DNA of 64,000 nucleotides from Telmatherina bonti (taxonomy: Eukaryota; Chordata; Actinopteri; Atheriniformes; Telmatherinidae), in assembly GCA_933228915.1 (NCBI GenBank), contig OW121821.1, forward strand, positions 41,269,448-41,333,447, written 5' to 3'. Below the pieces are notes generated by a model. The model ran no database searches. It had not been told where the DNA came from and saw only the letters and a program-made list of their open reading frames with translations. Below, one piece after another: positions 59,401 through 64,000 of the stretch (position 1 is the stretch's first letter; each line of letters opens with the position of its first letter). Made by a program: the position numbers and the translations under genes.

Positions 59401-61050
59401 GTTGGGCTGAAGTCGGGGCTGAAGTCTGGGGCTGAAGTCGGGCCTGAAGTCGGGGCTGAAGTCGGGGCTGAAGTCAAGCTGAAATCAAGCTGAAGTCAAG
59501 CTGAAGTCGAGCTGAAGTCGGGGCTGAAGTCGGGCTGAAGTCGAGCTGAAGTCGGGGCTGAAATTGAGCTGAAGTCGGGGCTGAAGTCGGGGCTGAAGTC
59601 GAGCTGAAGTCGGGGCTGAAGTCGGGGCTGAAGTCGAGCTGAAGTCGGGGCTGAAGTCGGGGCTGAAGTCGGGGCTGAAGTCGGGGCTGAAGTCGGGGCT
59701 GAAGTCGAGCTGAAGTCGGGCCTGAAGTCGGGACTGAAGTCGGGACGAAGTCAAGCTGAAGTGGGGCTGAATTCGGGACTGAAGTCGGGCTGAAGTCAAG
59801 CTGAAGTGGGGCTGAAGTCGGGGAGTGAAGTCGGGACTGAAGTCGGGCTGAAGTCGGGGCTGAAGTCGGGGCTGAAGTCGGGCTGAAGTCGGGGCTGAAG
59901 TCGGGGCTGAAGTCGGGCTGAAGTCGGGGCTGAAGTCGGGCTGAAGTCGGGGCTGAAGTCTGGGCTGAAGTCGGGCTGAAGTCGGGGCTGAAGTCGGGGC
60001 TGAAGTCGGGCTGAAGTCAAGCTGAAGTCAAGCTGAAGTCGAGCTGAAGTCGGGGCTGAAGTCGGGCTGAAGTCGAGCTGAAGTCGGGCTTGAAGTCGGG
60101 CTGAAGTCGGGCTGAAGTCGGGGCTGAAGTCGGGGCTGAAGTCGGGGCTGAAGTCGGGCTGACGTCGGGACTGAAGTCGGACTGAAGTCGGGCCTGAAGT
60201 CGGGACTGAAGTCGGGACGAAGTCAAGCTGAAGTGGGGCTGAATTCGGGACTGAAGTCGGGCTGAAGTCAAGCTGAAGTGGGGCTGAAGTCGGGGAGTGA
60301 AGTCGGGACTGAAGTCAGGCTGAAGTCGGGGCTGAAGTCGGGGCTGAAGTCGGGACTGAAGTCGGGCTGAAGTCGGGGCTGAAGTCGGGCTGAAGTCGGG
60401 GCTGAAGTCGGGCTGAAGTCGGGGCTGAAGTCTGGGGCTGAAGTCGGGCCTGAAGTCGGGGCTGAAGTCGGGGCTGAAGTCAAGCTGAAGTCAAGCTGAA
60501 GTCAAGCTGAAGTCGAGCTGAAGTCGAGCTGAAGTCGGGGCTGAAGTCGGGCTGAAGTCGAGCTGAAGTCGGGGCTGAAGTCGGGGCTGAAGTCGAGCTG
60601 AAGTCGGGGCTGAAGTCGGGGCTGAAGTCGAGCTGAAGTCGGGGCTGAAGTCGGGGCTGAAGTCGGGGCTGAAGTCGGGGCTGAAGTCGAGCTGAAGTCG
60701 GGGCTGAAGTCGGGGCTGAAGTCGGGGCTGAAGTCGAGCTGAAGTCGGGGCTGAAGTCGGGGCTGAAGTCGGGGCTGAAGTCGGGGCTGAAGTCGGGGCT
60801 GAAGTCGGGGCTGAAGTCGGGGCTGAAGTCGGGGCTGAAGTCGGGCCTGAAGTCGGGCCTGAAGTCGGGCCTGAAGTCGGGCTGAAGTCGGGAGTGAAGT
60901 CGGGAGTGAAGTCGGGAGTGAAGTCGGGCTGAAGTCGGGAGTGAAGTCGGGCCTGAAGTCGGGACTGAAGTCGGGCCTGAAGTCGGGCCTGAAGTCGGGA
61001 GTGAAGTCGGGCTGAAGTCGGGCTGAAGTTGGGAGTGAAGTCGGGGCTGA
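53441..61050 (+). repeat. 7.6-kb tandem duplication, copy 2
   Basis: Partner of 45820-53440. Differences noticed include one 12-bp unit fewer near 55500 (four instead of five GGGACTGAAGTC), one unit more near 56400 (six instead of five GGGCCTGAAGTC), and GCGGCTG (48142) versus GGGGCTG. It ends near 61050, where GGGACTG is replaced by GGGCGTG and the orders diverge. Confidence 0.88.
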
Positions 61051-62090
61051 AGTCGGGCGTGAAGTCGGGCCTGAAGTCGGGCTGAAGTCGGGGCTGAAGT
61101 CGGGGCTGAAGTCGGGGCTGAAGTCGGGCCTGAAGTCGGGCTGAAGTCGGGAGTGAAGTTGGGAGTGAAGTTGGGCCTGAAGTCGGGCCTGAAGTCGGGG
61201 CTGAAGTCGGGGCTGAAGTCGCGGCTGAAGTCGGGCCTGAAGTCGGGCCTGAAGTCGGGCCTGAAGTCGGGCTGAAGTCGGGAGTGAAGTCGGGAGTGAA
61301 GTCGGGCCTGAAGTCGGGCCTGAAGTCGGGCCTGAAGTCGGGATTGAAGTCGGGCTTGAAGTCGGGCCTGAAGTCGGGCCTGAAGTCGGGCCTGAAGTCG
61401 GGGCTGAAGTCGGGCCTGAAGTCGGGCCTGAAGTCGGGGCTGAAGTCGGGGCTGAAGTCGGTGCTGAAGTTGGGAGTGAAGTCGGGCTGAAGTCTGGGCT
61501 GAAGTCGGGACTGAAGTCGGGGCTGAAGTCGGGGCTGAAGTCGGGGCTGAAGTCGGGGCTTAAGTCGGGACTGAAGTCGGGCTGAAGTCGGGGCTGAAGT
61601 CGGGGCTGAAGTCGGGGCTGAAGTCGGGCTGAAGTCGGGGCTGAAGTCGGGCTGAAGTCGAGCTGAAGTCGGGCTGAAGTCGAGCTGAAGTCGAGCTGAA
61701 GTCGGGCTGAAGTCGAGCTGAAGTCGGGCTGAAGTCGGGGCTGAAGTCGGGGCTGAAGTCGGGGCTGAAGTCGGGCTGAAGTCGGGGCTGAAGTCGGGGC
61801 TGAAGTCGGGCCTGAAGTCGGGCTGAAGTCGGGCTGAAGTCGGGAGTGAAGTTGGGAGTGAAGTCGGGCCTGAAGTCGGGCCTGAAGTCGGGACTGAAGT
61901 CGGACTGAAGTCGGGGCTGAAGTCGGGGCTGAAGTCGGGCTGAAGTTGGGCTGAAGTCGGGGCTGAAGTCGGGACTGAAGTCGGGCTGAAGTCGGGACTG
62001 AAGTCGGACTGAAGTCGGGGCTGAAGTCGGGGCTGAAGTCGGGACTGAAGCTGGGCTGAAGCTGGGCTGAAGTCGAGCTGAAGTCGGGCC
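61051..62090 (+). repeat. Right-hand end domain of the array
   Basis: Units with GAAGTTGGGAGTG and alternating GAGCTGAAGTC dominate. The last units are irregular (GAAGCTGGGCTGAAGCTGGG at 62047-62066), indicating decay at the border. Confidence 0.8.
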
Positions 62091-62130
62091 GATGATGATG
62101 AGCGTGATGGACGAGCGCGCTCATCATCTC
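62091..62130. repeat. Inverted repeat at the right array border
   Basis: Immediately after the last unit, GATGATGAGCG (62094-62104) and CGCTCATCATC (62118-62128) form an 11-bp perfect inverted repeat around 13 nt. It contains ATG-rich sequence that opens a minus-strand frame into the array. Confidence 0.8.
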
Positions 62131-63075
62131 ATCACCATTCAGTTCTCATCTTGCTTTATCCGGTTTAACAGCGAACTGAGCTGACTTCATCATGAAAGCA
62201 GGATGCTTAACCTTGAGGAAAGTTGGAAGTTTTGCAGAAAAGCTCTCGTGTTTCAGAAAAACTTTACAAGTCGTGCATCAATGAGTTAAATAAGGACAAA
62301 AGGACAGTCCCAAGCCCCACATTTGATCAGGTAGAATCTTATTCATTCATTTATTCATCTTTCAGCTTGATCAGCAATCACAACTGATGCTGAAACTTGA
62401 TGACGATGCTTCTCCCGGTTATCGTCTCATCAGGCTGAGGATTAGTAGCAGCGGGTCGTACAGGGACGTTGTTAACAAACTGCCCCGTTTGGATGTGTGC
62501 ATGTCTCCCTGCAGAGCCAGTTTGCACACGAATCTACAGTCGTAACAGATGAAGATGGATTAGCTTCTCTCTCGGACCGTCTTAGGGAAGCAGAAACAGG
62601 ATGGAGAAGTGCCGACACTCACGCTGGAAACGCATTTCTCCATCCTGCCAAGGTCCCCAGATGAAAGGCTCAGCGATTTTGTTGGCTGGTTATCAAAACC
62701 AAGATGCAGCAGTTTCCTCGGTGTCGCCTCGCTTCCGCTCTTCTGCTGGGAGACGAGGCTGCTGACTCAGCCGAGGAGTCGGCCTGGCTCTTCTGTTTCA
62801 TAATTCATGCATGTGTTTGGGTGAGAACGACTGCAGCTGCGGCTCCAGCAAACGTCCCCCTCCGTCTGTCTCCTGGACACAGGCTGTCCTGAATGACCTT
62901 GTTAGTAAAACTTCTGTTTTCTGTGAACCTTCAGACTCTTTGTGTTGAAGGACAAGTTTAAACCTTACCTCAGGATGTCTCTGTCGGCTGTCGTCCTGAG
63001 AGACGTCCAGGATGCTTTTTATACCAGTTAGGAGTCGAGTTTATCATTTAAATGCATGAAACATTTTAAATGACT
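62131..63075. other. Unique right flank
   Basis: No gene is recognised. A 12-bp inverted repeat CAGGATGGAGAA / TTCTCCATCCTG lies at 62597-62608 and 62636-62647 (27-nt loop). Frames of about 62 codons at 62609-62892 lack motifs. Confidence 0.5.
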
Positions 63076-63325
63076 GTATTCATATGTGTAAAAATCTGCA
63101 AAACTCCAACAATGCTGGTACGGTGTGTAAAACGGAAATCAGAAATGACTTGCAAATCCAATCAACCCATATTTTAATCCCAATAGAACATAAACAATAT
63201 GAATCTGATGGCTGCAACACATCAGGAGCAACACAACCCTGGAACAGTAAAAACTGGAAAGGAATTCGATACAAACAGACATTTTTTTTTTTTAGAATTT
63301 CTGCAGAAATGCAAATTAAGAAAAC
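63076..63325 (+). mobile_element. Diverged DNA-transposon fragment
   Basis: The succession ACGGTGTGTAAAAC, GACTTGCAAATCC, TCAACCCATATTT and GATGGCTGCAACAC follows, with many differences, the order of blocks in a widespread fish DNA transposon. The assignment rests on memory of the pattern and no ends were located. Confidence 0.35.
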
Positions 63326-63469
63326 TGTTTCTCAACATAAAAAGTAAAAAACCTCGAAGATTCCTGCATCAATACTGTTCAATATCATGAAACAGTTCAG
63401 AGAAAAACAAGGAATCTCTGTGTCTATTTTTATATACAGTGTTTTTGTTGTATCTTTTTATATGTATTT

Positions 63470-63569
63470 TATTTTTGTATTTTGCTTTTTTGTGAAGCAC
63501 TTTGTGACTTCTGTCTGTGAAAGCTGCTATATAAATAAAATGTATTTACTTACTTACTTACTTACTTAT
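63470..63569 (+). mobile_element. LINE 3' tail with (TTAC)n
   Basis: GTGAAGCACTTTGTGACTTC, then GCTATATAAATAAAATGTA, followed by a (TTAC)n run, is the typical 3' end of fish L2/Rex1-type LINEs. Only the tail is recognisable. Confidence 0.6.
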
Positions 63570-63894
63570 ACATAGGACAAGATGAAGATCTTGACCTCAT
63601 GGTGCATCAGAACCATCAGTTGCCTACACTTTTTAAATTATTTTCAAGTTTGCAACAGGAGTTATTTCAGCTCAGACATGAGGAGACCTGAAAATCTGCT
63701 CTAACTTTGTTGAACTTAACACTTTACTCCCTTCATTTAGCTTCACACAACATCACGTGTGTTTATCAGGGTTACGCCCCCTCCCACCTTACTGTTATCG
63801 TACCTTATGGTTGTGTTTGTGTCTGCAGGAGACAGAGGAAGTTCTCTAAAAGTTCTCCAAGACATTAAAGATAGATGTGGATCCCGGAAACATT
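63570..63894. other. Unique sequence
   Basis: No feature is recognised. Confidence 0.5.
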
Positions 63895-64000
63895 CTGGAT
63901 ACTACCATCTAGAACAGATACCATCTAGAACAGATACTACCATCTAGAACAGATACTTCCATCTAGAACAGATACTACCATCTAGAACAGATACCATCTA
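63895..64000 (+). repeat. 19-bp minisatellite, running off the edge
   Basis: Units CTAGAACAGATACTACCAT (19 bp) alternate with a shortened 16-bp form CTAGAACAGATACCAT. Each junction makes an XbaI site (TCTAGA). Five to six units are visible before the window ends. Confidence 0.9.

Larger units (their letters stand above)
31553..62090 (+). repeat. Giant 30.5-kb minisatellite, 11/12-bp units
   Basis: The whole interval is an uninterrupted tandem array of units of the type GGGCTGAAGTC (11 bp) and GGGGCTGAAGTC (12 bp). Recurrent variants are GGGCCTGAAGTC, GGGAGTGAAGTC, GGGCGTGAAGTC, GGGACTGAAGTC, GAGCTGAAGTC and AAGCTGAAGTC. Dividing length by unit size gives about 2,600 units. The + strand is G-rich and has about one CpG per unit. 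The consensus has no stop codon in any minus-strand frame: 12-bp units read DFSP, TSAP or LQPR repeats and 11-bp units shift between them. Hence the long open frames here (703 codons at 38648-40759, 541 at 60502-62127, 530 at 37239-38831) are not evidence of genes. No unique sequence interrupts the array. Confidence 0.98.

Noticed and set aside
1..64000. tRNA genes, rRNA and telomeric repeats
   Set aside because: No B-box-type GGTTCGA context with a cloverleaf, no rRNA-like segment and no TTAGGG array were noticed on either strand.

Overview
The window looks like teleost fish nuclear DNA, gene-poor and repeat-rich. The evidence is a 5'-truncated RTE/Rex3-type LINE ending in the characteristic GATG-repeat tail, L2/CR1-type LINE fragments (one with a readable YADD reverse-transcriptase motif), fish-type solo LTRs and MITEs, many (GT)n/(CA)n runs, and AT-rich unique sequence. 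I found no intact protein-coding host gene, tRNA or rRNA. The longest open frames are by-products of tandem repeats. The window is probably intergenic or lies in a large intron.

Layout. From 1 to 31.5 kb, unique DNA is interspersed with transposon relics and three minisatellites: a 23-bp CCAAT-box array (1541-1779) and two arrays of one 29-bp unit (5012-7180 and 22356-24920). Transposon relics include LINE pieces near 9.3-9.8, 11.6-11.9, 12.1, 20.1-20.7 and 26.1-26.3 kb. There is a TTAA-bounded DNA element (16269-16978) and two solo-LTR-like units (27935-28496, with an L2-type tail nested inside, and 28647-29175). A MITE with matching inverted ends (30781-31272) contains an (AT)n run. At 19.58-21.13 kb a Rex3-like LINE appears to have landed inside the Myb/SANT-like open frame of a DNA-transposon-like element. 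A second copy of that element's 5' end lies at 13.68-13.99 kb.

From 31553 to 62090 the window is one continuous 30.5-kb minisatellite with 11- or 12-bp units of the type GGGGCTGAAGTC. It is strongly G-rich on the + strand and has about one CpG per unit. It has several layers of higher-order structure: recurrent 0.4-0.6 kb blocks marked by an EcoRI-bearing segment, a ~2.93-kb repeat, and a nearly identical ~7.6-kb tandem duplication (about 45.82-53.44 and 53.44-61.05 kb). The minus strand of the consensus unit has no stop codon in any frame, which explains spurious reading frames of up to 703 codons.

From 62.1 to 64 kb the sequence is unique again, with a diverged DNA-transposon fragment, a LINE tail ending in (TTAC)n, and the start of a fourth minisatellite (19-bp XbaI-containing unit) that runs off the right edge. 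By length, tandem repeats make up roughly 56% of the window. All family assignments were made by eye and no search was run.
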